A program made the position numbers and the translations under genes. A stretch of 64,000 bases of DNA from Bianquea renquensis (GTDB taxonomy: Bacteria > Bacillota > Clostridia > Lachnospirales > Bianqueaceae). Positions 42,835 to 52,418 of this stretch are shown here, in pieces; the first letter of the stretch is position 1; the number at the start of each line of letters is the position of its first letter. The notes under the pieces were generated by a model. It worked only from the letters and a program-made list of their open reading frames with translations, was not told the origin of the DNA and made no database searches. The stretch lies in the NCBI RefSeq assembly GCF_014384895.1, contig NZ_JACRSQ010000002.1:1-64000 (forward strand), given 5' to 3'.

Positions 42835-43317
42835 ATGGAACCTAAGGTTATGCCGCCCCATTCTATGTCTGTGACCGAAGACGGGGGACAAGTGGTCGTG
42901 GAATGGTTGCAGGATCTGATGCAAGAAACGGATCAATACTGCGGGTTATACGAAATGTACGTCTATGGCGGCTCTTACAAGAAAAATCCTTTACAACAGA
43001 GGATGATGGAGAAGAATTGGATGGATAAGATCTACCAAGCAAAATTGCTGCGCCATCTGGAAAAAGATGCCTGTCACTCCGAGGCGGAAGAGAAATTGGG
43101 CATTAATATACAAAAAAGTAACAAATTCATTACATTTTCTTGTGAAAAGGAAGTTGTCGAGCTGGAGATTTTGTTGTATAATGAAATAGAAAATTTGAGC
43201 ATCATGAAGGCTGTATGTTGCGGTATGGCCGGAGAGGCCCGCTCCATAGCGTTGGATCTGATCAGCTCGCAGCAGCAGATTATCGCCAGGACGACGGCCT
43301 TTTTGCTTCCGAAATAA
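42835..43317 (+). CDS. Hypothetical protein
   Basis: The 160-residue protein has acidic helices (VVVEWLQDLMQETDQYCGLYEMY), then a Lys-rich stretch and a C-terminal helix bundle (AVCCGMAGEARSIALDLISSQQQIIARTTAFL) with a CC pair. No recognised family, signal or membrane segment is seen. ATG 42835 has GGGGGAATT seven bases ahead; an in-frame start at 42817 is possible. It sits 27 bp before the HIT protein gene and is probably in the same transcript. Confidence 0.6.
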   Translation: MEPKVMPPHSMSVTEDGGQVVVEWLQDLMQETDQYCGLYEMYVYGGSYKKNPLQQRMMEKNWMDKIYQAKLLRHLEKDACHSEAEEKLGINIQKSNKFITFSCEKEVVELEILLYNEIENLSIMKAVCCGMAGEARSIALDLISSQQQIIARTTAFLLPK

Positions 43318-43344
43318 GCAGACCGCCGGGAAAGGAAGGGTATC

Positions 43345-43761
43345 ATGAGGGATTGTATTTTTTGTAAAATTGCTGCTGGGGAGATCGGGTCTCAGACAAT
43401 CTATGAGGATGACGCGTTTCGCGCGATTTTAGATATTGGACCTGCGAGCAGAGGGCATGTGCTGATTCTGCCGAAGGAACACGCGGAGGATTTTTTTGCG
43501 CTTCCGGAGGAGACAGCCGCTGCCGCCATGAAGCTGGCCTCCAAGCTGGCGAAGGCAATGCGGGCGGCGCTTCATTTCGATGGATTGAATGTCTTGCAAA
43601 ATAATGGAGAAGCGGCGGGACAGACAGTGAAGCATTATCATCTCCACCTCATTCCACGCTATGAGGGCGATGCGGTAACGGTGGCATGGCCGCAGGGAAG
43701 CCCCTCCGCCGAGGAGCTGAAGCAGACGGCAACCTTGATCAAAGGAGCGCTGGAAGAATGA
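43345..43761 (+). CDS. HIT family nucleotide-binding protein (HinT-like)
   Basis: The 138-residue histidine-triad protein hydrolyses nucleoside phosphoramidates. It has CIFCKIAAGEI (4-14) with the zinc-type Cys pair, GHVLILPKEH (about 37-46) and HYHLHLIPR (about 98-106), the H-x-H-x-H triad. Length is that of HinT. The stop overlaps the murG start codon by 4 bp (ATGA), which couples their translation. Confidence 0.93.
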   Translation: MRDCIFCKIAAGEIGSQTIYEDDAFRAILDIGPASRGHVLILPKEHAEDFFALPEETAAAAMKLASKLAKAMRAALHFDGLNVLQNNGEAAGQTVKHYHLHLIPRYEGDAVTVAWPQGSPSAEELKQTATLIKGALEE

Positions 43762-44825
43762 AGAAGTGCGTTCTGCTTACTGGCGGAGGCACTGCCGGCC
43801 ATGTCACGCCCAATATGGCGCTGATACCACATTTGCAGGAAGCCGGCCTGGATATCGTCTATGTGGGCAGTTATGATGGGATTGAAAAGAAATTGATCGA
43901 GGGGATGGGAATTCCCTATTATCCTATTCAGTCAGGTAAGATGCGGCGTTATTTTGATATCAAGAATTTTACGGATCCTTTCCGGGTCATTCAGGGATGG
44001 GGCCAGGCGCTGAAGCTGATTAAGAGGCTGAAACCCACCGTCATTTTTTCGAAGGGCGGTTTTGTCAGCGTTCCAGTGGTCATGGCCGGAAAGATGGCCG
44101 GTGTGCCCTGCGTGATTCATGAATCGGATATGACGCCAGGTCTGGCCAATAAGCTGGCGGTTCCTTTTGCAAGAAAAGTCTGCACCAATTTTGAGGAGAC
44201 GCTTCAATATTTGCCTGAAAAAAAGGCGGTTTATACGGGGACGCCCATACGGGAAAGTCTCCTGAGGGGGAGTCGGTTCGAGGGGTTGCGGATCACCGGC
44301 TTTCCCGAGGATAAGCCGGTGATCCTGATTATGGGCGGCAGCATGGGAGCGGGGGCAGTGAACGAGACCGTCTGGCAGGCGGCGCCGGAACTGGTGAAAG
44401 AATACAGCGTGATCCATCTCTGCGGAAAGGGAAAGCGCAATGATAGTCTTGCCGGCCTTGCGGGGTATCTCCAGATGGAATACGCTGATACAGAATTGCC
44501 TCACCTGTACGCCATTGCGGATGTAATGGTCAGCCGGGCAGGAGCCAACGCGCTGGCTGAGATCATAGCCTTGCGTGTGCCCAATATTTTGATCCCGCTG
44601 CCTTTATCGGCCAGCCGCGGGGATCAGATTTTGAATGCGAGATCCTTTGAGAAAAAAGGGTACAGCTATGTGCTGGAGCAAGAGGGAATGACGGCTCAGC
44701 GATTGCGGGAAGCGATTGACACGGTGTATCAGAACCGAGGGGTATATAAGAGCGCCATGAGCGCGACCCATGTTAAATCGGGAATCGAGGAGGTTATGAA
44801 AATCATACTTCACTATGCGGGGTAG
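43758..44825 (+). CDS. murG: Undecaprenyldiphospho-muramoylpentapeptide beta-N-acetylglucosaminyltransferase
   Basis: The 355-residue GT-B enzyme adds GlcNAc to lipid I to make lipid II at the inner membrane face. The N-terminal GGGTAGHVTPNMALI (about 9-23), IKRLKPTVIFSKGGFVSVP (about 92-110), HESDMTPGLANKLA (about 123-136) and the C-terminal donor loop SRAGANALAEII (about 256-267) match MurG. ATG 43758 overlaps the HIT stop. A second murG-like gene in the division cluster is common in Clostridia, so it could be a paralogue with a related GlcNAc-transfer role. It is not in the usual mur cluster here, which supports that caution. Confidence 0.85.
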   Translation: MKKCVLLTGGGTAGHVTPNMALIPHLQEAGLDIVYVGSYDGIEKKLIEGMGIPYYPIQSGKMRRYFDIKNFTDPFRVIQGWGQALKLIKRLKPTVIFSKGGFVSVPVVMAGKMAGVPCVIHESDMTPGLANKLAVPFARKVCTNFEETLQYLPEKKAVYTGTPIRESLLRGSRFEGLRITGFPEDKPVILIMGGSMGAGAVNETVWQAAPELVKEYSVIHLCGKGKRNDSLAGLAGYLQMEYADTELPHLYAIADVMVSRAGANALAEIIALRVPNILIPLPLSASRGDQILNARSFEKKGYSYVLEQEGMTAQRLREAIDTVYQNRGVYKSAMSATHVKSGIEEVMKIILHYAG

Positions 44826-44838
44826 GAATCATAAAAAA

Positions 44839-44875
44839 GTCCGCCTCTCGGCGGTCCCTCCTATAGGATAAAAAA
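44839..44875 (-). repeat. Terminator-tail repeat (family 2), copy b, inverted
   Basis: Read on the minus strand it is TTTTTTATCCTATAGGA, then GGACCGCC-GAGA-GGCGGAC and a T-run. It has the same order as the plus-strand copies and is the only copy in this orientation, between murG and the GalK-GalT gene. Confidence 0.6.
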
Positions 44876-44900
44876 TACGGAAGGATAAGGAAGATAGGGA

Positions 44901-47642
44901 ATGGATTTAAAAAACAAATTTCTTGAGATGTATGGCGGAGAATTGCGTGACATTCACGAATATTTTGCTCCCGGGCGCGTCAATCTCATCGGAGAACACA
45001 TTGATTACAATGGGGGCAAGGTGTTTCCCTGTGCGCTGGATCTAGGGACCTGGGCGGCGGTGAGCCTTCGGGACGACGGACAGGTTGCTTTTGCGTCGCT
45101 GAATTTGCCTCTTCAAGTGCAAGTGTCTCTGTCGGATATGGGCTATCAAGAGAAGGACGGATGGGCTAACTATGCGAAGGGTGTGATCCAAGAATTTCAA
45201 GCCCGCGGCTGCCGTCTTAAGGGGATGAACATCCTAGTCTATGGGACGATTCCCAATGGCTCAGGACTCTCGTCCTCAGCCTCCTTAGAAGTTTTGACGG
45301 CGGTGGCTTTGAACGATCTCTTCCAGTGCAATTTCAGCATGGTGGAAATGGTTCAGATGTGCCAGCACGCGGAAAATACATATGTGGGCGTGAACTGTGG
45401 GATTATGGACCAATTTGCTGTTGGGATGGGGCGAGAGGCCCAGGCGATTTTGCTGGACTGCAATACGTTGGACTACCAGTATGCACCGCTGAGGTTAGGG
45501 GACGCGAGGCTTGTCATCGGAAATACGAAAAAGCGCCGCGGTCTGGCGGATTCGAAATATAATGAGCGCCGGAGCGAATGTGAGACGGCGCTACAGCAGT
45601 TACAGCGTGAGCTTAGCATTTCTTCCCTATGTGAACTTACGCCGGCGGAGTTTGAAGTGCATCAGGCACTGATCCAGGATGAGACGTGCCGCAGGCGGGC
45701 GCGCCACGCAGTCTATGAAAACCAGAGGGTGTTGGAGGCGGTTCAAGCGCTGGAGGCGGGCAATATCCAGCGATTTGGACAGTTGATGAATGAATCTCAT
45801 GATTCGCTGCGGGATCTGTATGAGGTCACAGGTCCAGAGCTGGACACCATGGTGGAAGAAGCCCGCGCCGTCCAAGGCACTTTGGGATCTCGCATGACGG
45901 GGGCTGGTTTCGGCGGCTGCACGGTGAGCATCGTTCGTGCCGATGCGGTGGACGCCTTCATTGAACAGGTGGGGCAGAGGTATGAACAGAGGACGGGGCT
46001 AAAACCGGAATTCTACGTGGCCCAGGTTGGAAAGGGAGCGGGGCCTGTCTATCCGCCTGCCGCCTATCAGGTTGAAGAGTTGATTGCCTACGCCATGGAC
46101 CGGCACCTCATTCAGAGATGCGATGCGGTATACTGCCGCAATGCGCTGCTGGATTTGCTGCATTTGGAGGAGCCGTGGAATGAGGTGGATGGGATTCTTC
46201 CCTGTCAGGAAGCGGTGGAGTCCATGGCGGACAAAGTGAAGGGTGGGTCGCCCGAGCCGATTTTGCGAGGTCTTTTGGAATACGCCTATGAGACCGGCCT
46301 TTTCCCTGAGAATACCACAACGCACCGGGATCTATGGGACGCGCGGATCATGGGGATTTTTACAGCCAGACCGTCGGATACAGAAAAAGAATTCCGCCTG
46401 CGGTATGAGCAGAGTCCCGCCGCTGCCACAGAGTATTTTTATCATCAGGCGCAGGACAGCCATTATATCATGACGGAGCGGGTGGCGAAGAATCTGTATT
46501 GGGAGGCGCCCACCCCCTATGGCGATCTGGAGATCACAGTCAATCTCTCCAAACCGGAGAAGGATCCACGGGAGATCGCCAAACTGAAGTTTTTGCCATC
46601 GGCCTCCTATCCCAAATGTATGCTCTGCCCGGAAAATGTGGGGTATGCAGGTAGGCTGAACCACCCGGCGCGACAGAATCTACGGCAGATTTCGCAGACA
46701 TTGGACGGGGAGAACTGGTATTTTCAGTATTCACCCTATGTGTACTACCAGGAGCATTGTATTGTGCTCAAGGAGGAGCATGTCCCGATGAAAATATCGG
46801 AGGCAACCTTCCGCCGGCTGTTTGATTTTATCGAATGGCTTCCCCATTATTTTTTGGGTTCCAACGCCGGCCTTCCGGTGGTGGGAGGCTCCATCCTCAA
46901 CCATGAACATTATCAGGGCGGACACCACGTGTTTCCCATGGAGAAGGCGGCTGTGCGCTGGTCCTACTCCCATCCAGACTTTGACCATATGACCATCAGC
47001 GTGATTCACTGGCAGATGTCCGCCATCCGGATATCCGGTGCGTCCCGGCAGAGGGTGATTGCGTTGGCGGCCCACATTCTGCACAGCTGGGAAGCCTATG
47101 AGGATACAAGCGTCGGCGTCTACGCCTACACAGAGAAGGATGGCGTGAGGACTCCACACAACGCCATCACGCCCATTGCGCGCTTCAACGCGAAAGGTGA
47201 GTATGAGTTGGACCTGGTGCTGCGGAACAATCGCACCAGCGAGGAATTCCCCGACGGGATTTTCCATCCGCACCCGCATCTGCACCACATCAAGAAGGAA
47301 AACATTGGATTGATCGAGGTTATGGGGCTGGCGGTGCTGCCTGGACGGCTGGACAAAGAGCTATCCTTGATTTCTCGGCTTCTGACGGGGGCAAAGGCGT
47401 GGGAGGATTTCTCACAAGGGGAACAGGAGGCGCTGGAAAAGCATGTGCCCTGGATTACCGATATGCAGTCCCGGTATGGACAAGTTTCTACGGAAGAAGA
47501 GGCGGACGCGATTTTGAAAAGAGAAGTCGGAGAGATTTTCTCTCAGGTGTTGGAGTGCTCCGGAGTATTCAAAAATACGGAGGAAGGCTACGAGGCCTTT
47601 GCGCGCTTTATGGCGTCCTTGGGATGCATTCGTCAATCATAA
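44901..47642 (+). CDS. Fused galactokinase and galactose-1-phosphate uridylyltransferase
   Basis: The single 913-residue frame joins two Leloir enzymes. Residues 1 to about 385 are a GHMP galactokinase: APGRVNLIGEHIDYNGG (23-39), GSGLSSSASLEV ATP loop (about 120-131), CGIMDQFAVG, and MTGAGFGGCTVS motif 3 (about 334-345). Residues about 395-913 are Firmicutes-type GalT: RNALLDLLHL, KFLPSASYPKCMLCPENVGYAGR, and SILNHEHYQGGHHVFPM (about 661-677) with the active His region. The linker is about 12 residues with no stop or start. The enzyme would turn galactose into galactose 1-phosphate, then into UDP-galactose, completed by GalE (13795). In most Firmicutes these are separate genes. Confidence 0.93.
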   Translation: MDLKNKFLEMYGGELRDIHEYFAPGRVNLIGEHIDYNGGKVFPCALDLGTWAAVSLRDDGQVAFASLNLPLQVQVSLSDMGYQEKDGWANYAKGVIQEFQARGCRLKGMNILVYGTIPNGSGLSSSASLEVLTAVALNDLFQCNFSMVEMVQMCQHAENTYVGVNCGIMDQFAVGMGREAQAILLDCNTLDYQYAPLRLGDARLVIGNTKKRRGLADSKYNERRSECETALQQLQRELSISSLCELTPAEFEVHQALIQDETCRRRARHAVYENQRVLEAVQALEAGNIQRFGQLMNESHDSLRDLYEVTGPELDTMVEEARAVQGTLGSRMTGAGFGGCTVSIVRADAVDAFIEQVGQRYEQRTGLKPEFYVAQVGKGAGPVYPPAAYQVEELIAYAMDRHLIQRCDAVYCRNALLDLLHLEEPWNEVDGILPCQEAVESMADKVKGGSPEPILRGLLEYAYETGLFPENTTTHRDLWDARIMGIFTARPSDTEKEFRLRYEQSPAAATEYFYHQAQDSHYIMTERVAKNLYWEAPTPYGDLEITVNLSKPEKDPREIAKLKFLPSASYPKCMLCPENVGYAGRLNHPARQNLRQISQTLDGENWYFQYSPYVYYQEHCIVLKEEHVPMKISEATFRRLFDFIEWLPHYFLGSNAGLPVVGGSILNHEHYQGGHHVFPMEKAAVRWSYSHPDFDHMTISVIHWQMSAIRISGASRQRVIALAAHILHSWEAYEDTSVGVYAYTEKDGVRTPHNAITPIARFNAKGEYELDLVLRNNRTSEEFPDGIFHPHPHLHHIKKENIGLIEVMGLAVLPGRLDKELSLISRLLTGAKAWEDFSQGEQEALEKHVPWITDMQSRYGQVSTEEEADAILKREVGEIFSQVLECSGVFKNTEEGYEAFARFMASLGCIRQS

Positions 47643-47692
47643 ACCTGTGCTGTAAAAAAGAAGGCGGATATACAATCTAGGAAGAGAGGGTC

Positions 47693-48499
47693 ATGATGAA
47701 AACGTTTAGGAAAACAGGGATTTGCTTCATTTTAGTTTTGACCGTGGCATGTCTGTCTCTGGTGGGGTGTAGCAAGAGCTACGACTACCAGTTCTCCATG
47801 CCAAAGAAGGGCGAGACCATCGCCGTTTTTAAGACCTCCATGGGTGATTTTACCGTGCGTTTTTTTGAAAAGGAGGCGCCAAAGGCCGTCGAGAATTTTG
47901 TGGAACACGCGAAGGCGGGATACTATGACGGCGTAACCTTTCACCGGGTCATCGAAGATTTTATGATCCAGGGAGGGGACCCTGAGGGAACGGGGAAAGG
48001 TGGGGAGAGTATATACGGCGAAGCTTTTGAGGATGAGATTGTCTCCTACCTGTCGCCCTACCGAGGGTCGCTGTGTATGGCCAATCGGGGTGCTGACAAC
48101 ACCAACACCAGCCAGTTCTTCATCGTAACCTGTACGGATACGGATGTGTCCAGGGCAGAGCGCTTGAATAAGAGTGACAGCACGCCGAAGGAGAACAGAG
48201 TGGCCCAGGAGAAGCTGGATCTGTATGCGGAGAAGGGCGGCGCCATATGGCTGGACAATGAAGTCAGCACGCTGTATAATCTATCCACAGGGGATCGCGC
48301 CAATAAGCATACGGTATTTGGACAGGTGATCGATGGGATGGACGTGGTCGACGCCATCTCCCAGGTGCCGGTGTATTCGGAGGAAGAGTATATTGACGCG
48401 CAGATCGATGACAAAAATCAGACAGAAGTTATGGAGAACAAGCCCAAAGAGGATGTGATTATCAACACTATTGAGATCACGGAGTACTCGCCAAATTAA
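47693..48499 (+). CDS. Cyclophilin-type peptidyl-prolyl isomerase lipoprotein
   Basis: The 268-residue lipoprotein has a signal peptide with lipobox LVGC (about 23-26), so it is anchored at the outer face of the membrane. The cyclophilin domain (about 40-240) has VENFVEHAKAGYYDGVTFHRVIEDFMIQGGDP with the catalytic Arg, and ANRGADNTNTSQFFIVT with the Gln and Phe of the active site. A long insert of about 60 residues (145-205) is larger than usual for the family and may be a substrate or partner-binding loop. It follows the GalK-GalT gene by 50 bp and is followed by a terminator. Confidence 0.9.
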   Translation: MMKTFRKTGICFILVLTVACLSLVGCSKSYDYQFSMPKKGETIAVFKTSMGDFTVRFFEKEAPKAVENFVEHAKAGYYDGVTFHRVIEDFMIQGGDPEGTGKGGESIYGEAFEDEIVSYLSPYRGSLCMANRGADNTNTSQFFIVTCTDTDVSRAERLNKSDSTPKENRVAQEKLDLYAEKGGAIWLDNEVSTLYNLSTGDRANKHTVFGQVIDGMDVVDAISQVPVYSEEEYIDAQIDDKNQTEVMENKPKEDVIINTIEITEYSPN

Positions 48500-48514
48500 A
48501 GTTTTGGAAAATGG

Positions 48515-48597
48515 GAAGGGGACTGTGTCAAGACAGAATTTTTGGATCCGGTGTGATATGGCGGATCAAGATTCTTGTTTTGAGACAGCCCCTTTTT
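48515..48597 (+). terminator. Long imperfect hairpin terminator
   Basis: AAGGGGACTGTGTCAAGA (48516-48533) pairs imperfectly with TCTTGTTTTGAGACAGCCCC (48573-48592) and is followed by TTTTT. The GGGGCTGTCTCAAAA-like end resembles clostridial terminators. It stops transcription before the PFOR promoter. Confidence 0.65.
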
Positions 48598-48644
48598 GCG
48601 GCACAAAAATCCAGGAGATAAACAAATTTTTAACATGTTGTCTC

Positions 48645-48673
48645 TTTACATCTCTGCGAAAAAATGATAGAAT
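48645..48673 (+). promoter_or_regulatory. Promoter of the PFOR gene
   Basis: TTTACA (48645-48650) and TAGAAT (48668-48673) are spaced 17 bp. The leader of about 110 bases holds a hairpin CGGCAGCC-6-GGCTGCCG (48745-48766). Confidence 0.65.
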
Positions 48674-48790
48674 AGGGAATAGGTTAAGGGGAGACTGCCT
48701 TTCGCACAGACCCTTGGCAAGTCCCTTCCGAATACTACTGTAATCGGCAGCCTCTTCTGGCTGCCGAACATTACGAAAGGAAGTACAATC

Positions 48791-51700
48791 ATGGCAAGAA
48801 AAATGAAAACCATGGATGGCAATAATGCCGCAGCGCACGTTTCCTACGCATTCACTGAAGTGGCGGCCATCTATCCGATCACTCCTTCCTCCACCATGGC
48901 TGAAGTAGCCGATAAGTGGGCAGCTGAGGGCAGAAAGAATATCTTTGGAGAGCCGGTCAAGATTGTGGAAATGCAATCCGAGGGCGGCGCCGCTGGTGCT
49001 GTGCACGGATCCTTGTCCGCAGGTGCTCTGACGACAACGTTTACCGCATCCCAGGGATTGCTTCTGATGATCCCGAATATGTATAAGATCGCTGGAGAAT
49101 TGCTTCCGGGCGTTATCGATGTATCCGCCCGCGCGCTGGCCAGCCATGCTCTTTCGATTTTCGGGGATCACTCCGATATTTACGCCTGCCGCCAGACCGG
49201 CTTTGCGTTCCTCTCCTCCGGCAGTGTACAGGAGGTTATGGATCTGGGCGCCGTGGCACATCTGGCTGCCATCAAAGGACGCGTCCCCTTCGTTCACTTC
49301 TTCGACGGGTTCCGTACCTCCCATGAGATCCAGAAGATTGAGATGTGGGATTATGACGATCTGAAAGATATGCTGGACATGGATGCCGTCAAGGCTTTCC
49401 GCGAGAGAGCCCTCAACCCCAATCACCCTGTTCTGCGCGGATCCGCGCAAAATCCTGACATTTTCTTCCAGGCGAGAGAAGCGTCCAACCCCTACTATGA
49501 AGCGGTTCCCGCCATTGTGGAAGAGTATATGGACAAGGTCAATGCGAAGATCGGCACCAATTACAAGCTCTTCAACTACTACGGAGCTGAGGACGCCACG
49601 GAAGTCATCATCGCGATGGGTTCTGTCTGCGACACCATCGAGGAGACTGTCGATTATATGAACGCTCACGGATCAAAGGTCGGACTTGTAAAGGTTCGCC
49701 TGTACAGACCGTTCAGCGCAAAGCATCTGATCGATGCGATTCCGGACACCGTGAAGAGAATCAGCGTACTTGACAGGACAAAAGAGCCGGGCGCCATGGG
49801 CGAGCCGCTGTATTTGGATGTGGTCGCCGCGCTGAAGGGCTCCAAGTTCGATCAGGTTCCCGTCTTCACCGGCCGCTATGGACTGGGTTCCAAGGATACC
49901 ACACCGGGTCAGATCAAGGCCGTGTTTGATAATACTGAAAAGCAGCAGTTCACCATCGGTATCAAGGATGATGTCACCAACCTGTCCCTCGATGTGAAGG
50001 AAGAGATCAACACGGTACCGGAGGGGACAACGAGCTGTAAATTCTGGGGATTAGGCGCTGACGGAACGGTGGGAGCAAACAAGAATTCCATCAAGATCAT
50101 CGGAGATCACACAGACATGTACGCCCAGGCCTACTTCGACTACGATTCTAAGAAGTCCGGCGGTATCACCATGTCGCATCTCCGTTTTGGTCACAAGCCG
50201 ATCAAATCCACATATCTGATTTCGACGCCAGATTTTGTTGCCTGCCACAATCCCTCCTATGTCAATAAATACGATATGGTTCAGGAACTGCGCAAGGGCG
50301 GTACATTCCTGTTGAACTGCGGTTGGGGCGAAGAGGAGATCGAGAAGCACCTGCCGAACCGAGTAAAGAAATATATTGCCGACAACGACATCAGCTTCTA
50401 CACCATCGATGGTGTGGCGATTGCCAAGGAACTAGGGCTTGGCGGACGTGTCAACACCATTCTGCAGGCAGCCTTCTTCAAGCTTGCCAACATCATCCCG
50501 GAAGCAGATGCAATCAAATACATGAAAGATGCCGCGACCGCTTCCTATGGCAAGAAGGGCGAGAACATCGTCAAGATGAACCATGATGCCATCGACAGAG
50601 GTATGAAGGATGTCAAGAAATTCGAGGTTCCCGCATCCTGGAAGAGCGCTGGCGAGGATAAGCCGGAGACTGCCGCCACTGGAGACCGCAAAGATTTGGT
50701 GGATTTCGTCAACGATATTCTGAGACCGGTCAGCGCGCAGAAGGGCACGAAGCTTCCTGTATCCACCTTCGTAGGCCGCGAGGACGGTACGATGCCCCAG
50801 GGCTCAGCCGCCTATGAAAAGCGGGGAATCGCAGTGGATGTCCCCACCTGGAATCCTGACAATTGTATCCAGTGTAACTTCTGTTCCTATGTATGTCCTC
50901 ACGCGGTCATCCGTCCTGCCGTTATGACGGAGGAGGAGGCGGCGAAGGCCCCTGCGGGAACGAAGCTTTTGAATATGACCGGTATGCCAGGCTATAAGTT
51001 TGCCATCAGCGTATCCGTTATGGACTGTACTGGATGTGGCTCCTGCGCCAACGTATGTCCCGGCAAGAAGGGGGAGAAGGCGCTGACCATGCAGCCCCTG
51101 GAGAGCCAGCTGGCTCAGCAGGATGTCTTCGACTATGGCATCGACCTGCCGGCCAAACCGGAAGTCCTGGAGAAATTCAAAGAGACAACGGTTAAAGGAA
51201 GTCAGTTCAAACAGCCGCTGCTTGAATTCTCTGGAGCGTGTGCGGGCTGTGGCGAGACGCCCTATGCGAAACTGGTCACACAGCTCTTTGGCGATCGCAT
51301 GTACATTGCCAACGCCACCGGATGCTCTTCCATCTGGGGTGGATCTGCCCCCTCAACTCCTTACACCGTCAATAAAGAAGGGCATGGGCCTGCCTGGGCT
51401 AACTCCCTATTTGAAGACAACGCGGAATACGGATACGGTATGTATCTAGCACAGGCTACCATCCGGAACCGTGCCATCAGCATGGTATGCGATACCGTCA
51501 AGAATACCACCAACGAGGAAGTCAAGGCGGCTGGCGAGGAATTCTTAGCGACAGTCGATGACGGAAAGGCCAACAAAGCAGCGACGAATAAGCTCGTTGC
51601 GGCGCTGGAAGCCTGCGGCTGCGATTCGGCCAAGGAGATTTTGGCCTACAAGGATTATCTCTGCAAGAAGTCCATGTGGGTATTTGGCGGTGATGGCTGG

Positions 51701-52333
51701 GCCTATGACATCGGCTTTGGCGGTTTGGACCACGTCATCGCGTCGGGGGAGGATGTCAACATCCTCGTCTTCGATACGGAGGTGTACTCCAACACCGGCG
51801 GACAGTCCTCCAAATCCACACCCACCGGCGCCATCGCGCAGTTTGCCGCGGCCGGCAAGGAAGTGAAGAAAAAGGATCTCGCCGGAATCGCCATGAGCTA
51901 TGGCTACGTCTATGTTGCCCAGGTTTCCATGGGTGCGGATTACAACCAGTGCATCAAGGCGATCACAGAGGCGGAGAGCTATCACGGACCGTCCATCGTC
52001 ATCGCATACGCTCCGTGTATCAATCACGGAATCAAGGTGGGCATGAGCAAAGCGCAGACGGAAGAGAAGAAAGCTGTGGAGGCAGGGTATTGGAATCTAT
52101 TCCGCTTCGATCCCCGTCTGGCTCTGGATGGAAAGAATCCGTTCTCGCTGGACAGCAAGGCGCCGACCAGCAGCTATCAGGATTTCCTTCGCGGTGAAGT
52201 TCGCTATGCATCCCTTGAGAAGGCGAATCCGGAGCGCGCGAAAGATCTGTTTGCGAAATCGGAGAAATATGCGGCGGAGCGCTATGAGCATTTGAAGAAA
52301 TTGCAGAGCATGTACGCTCCTGATGCAGAATAA
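48791..52333 (+). CDS. nifJ: Pyruvate:ferredoxin (flavodoxin) oxidoreductase
   Basis: The single-chain homodimeric PFOR of 1180 residues oxidises pyruvate and CoA to acetyl-CoA, CO2 and reduced ferredoxin. The N-terminus GNNAAAHVSYAFTEVAAIYPITPS (about 9-32) binds the pyrophosphate. Two [4Fe-4S] motifs are CIQCNFCSYVCPHAVI (about 694-709) and CTGCGSCANVCPGKKG (about 750-765). The third cluster Cys lie in SGACAGCGETPY (about 814-825), and the TPP/Mg block is GDGWAYDIGFGGLDHVIASG (about 970-989). Length matches the usual 1170-1200. The enzyme marks the organism as an anaerobe. ATG 48791 has GAAAGGAA upstream. Confidence 0.97.
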   Translation: MARKMKTMDGNNAAAHVSYAFTEVAAIYPITPSSTMAEVADKWAAEGRKNIFGEPVKIVEMQSEGGAAGAVHGSLSAGALTTTFTASQGLLLMIPNMYKIAGELLPGVIDVSARALASHALSIFGDHSDIYACRQTGFAFLSSGSVQEVMDLGAVAHLAAIKGRVPFVHFFDGFRTSHEIQKIEMWDYDDLKDMLDMDAVKAFRERALNPNHPVLRGSAQNPDIFFQAREASNPYYEAVPAIVEEYMDKVNAKIGTNYKLFNYYGAEDATEVIIAMGSVCDTIEETVDYMNAHGSKVGLVKVRLYRPFSAKHLIDAIPDTVKRISVLDRTKEPGAMGEPLYLDVVAALKGSKFDQVPVFTGRYGLGSKDTTPGQIKAVFDNTEKQQFTIGIKDDVTNLSLDVKEEINTVPEGTTSCKFWGLGADGTVGANKNSIKIIGDHTDMYAQAYFDYDSKKSGGITMSHLRFGHKPIKSTYLISTPDFVACHNPSYVNKYDMVQELRKGGTFLLNCGWGEEEIEKHLPNRVKKYIADNDISFYTIDGVAIAKELGLGGRVNTILQAAFFKLANIIPEADAIKYMKDAATASYGKKGENIVKMNHDAIDRGMKDVKKFEVPASWKSAGEDKPETAATGDRKDLVDFVNDILRPVSAQKGTKLPVSTFVGREDGTMPQGSAAYEKRGIAVDVPTWNPDNCIQCNFCSYVCPHAVIRPAVMTEEEAAKAPAGTKLLNMTGMPGYKFAISVSVMDCTGCGSCANVCPGKKGEKALTMQPLESQLAQQDVFDYGIDLPAKPEVLEKFKETTVKGSQFKQPLLEFSGACAGCGETPYAKLVTQLFGDRMYIANATGCSSIWGGSAPSTPYTVNKEGHGPAWANSLFEDNAEYGYGMYLAQATIRNRAISMVCDTVKNTTNEEVKAAGEEFLATVDDGKANKAATNKLVAALEACGCDSAKEILAYKDYLCKKSMWVFGGDGWAYDIGFGGLDHVIASGEDVNILVFDTEVYSNTGGQSSKSTPTGAIAQFAAAGKEVKKKDLAGIAMSYGYVYVAQVSMGADYNQCIKAITEAESYHGPSIVIAYAPCINHGIKVGMSKAQTEEKKAVEAGYWNLFRFDPRLALDGKNPFSLDSKAPTSSYQDFLRGEVRYASLEKANPERAKDLFAKSEKYAAERYEHLKKLQSMYAPDAE

Positions 52334-52344
52334 TACAAGAGAAG

Positions 52345-52400
52345 CGCCGCAGTGGAAAAGAACGGGTCGTATGATTCGTTCTTTTCTCTGTCTCGCGGCG
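52345..52400 (+). other. Stem structure between nifJ and thiT
   Basis: CGCCGC (52345-52350) pairs with GCGGCG (52395-52400), and inside it GAAAAGAACG (52355-52364) pairs with CGTTCTTTTC (52377-52386). There is no T-run after it, so it is a weak terminator or a leader structure. No TPP riboswitch sequence could be found here. Confidence 0.5.
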
Positions 52401-52418
52401 GGATAGGAAGGGGATTGT

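Noticed and set aside
48566..49669. 367-codon minus-strand frame opposite the PFOR gene
   Set aside because: Shadow of the strongly coding PFOR strand; no promoter, ribosome site or recognised domain.
52334..52418. Possible TPP riboswitch before thiT
   Set aside because: The conserved CUGAGA and ACCUGAU segments of the TPP riboswitch are absent; only a two-part stem is seen.
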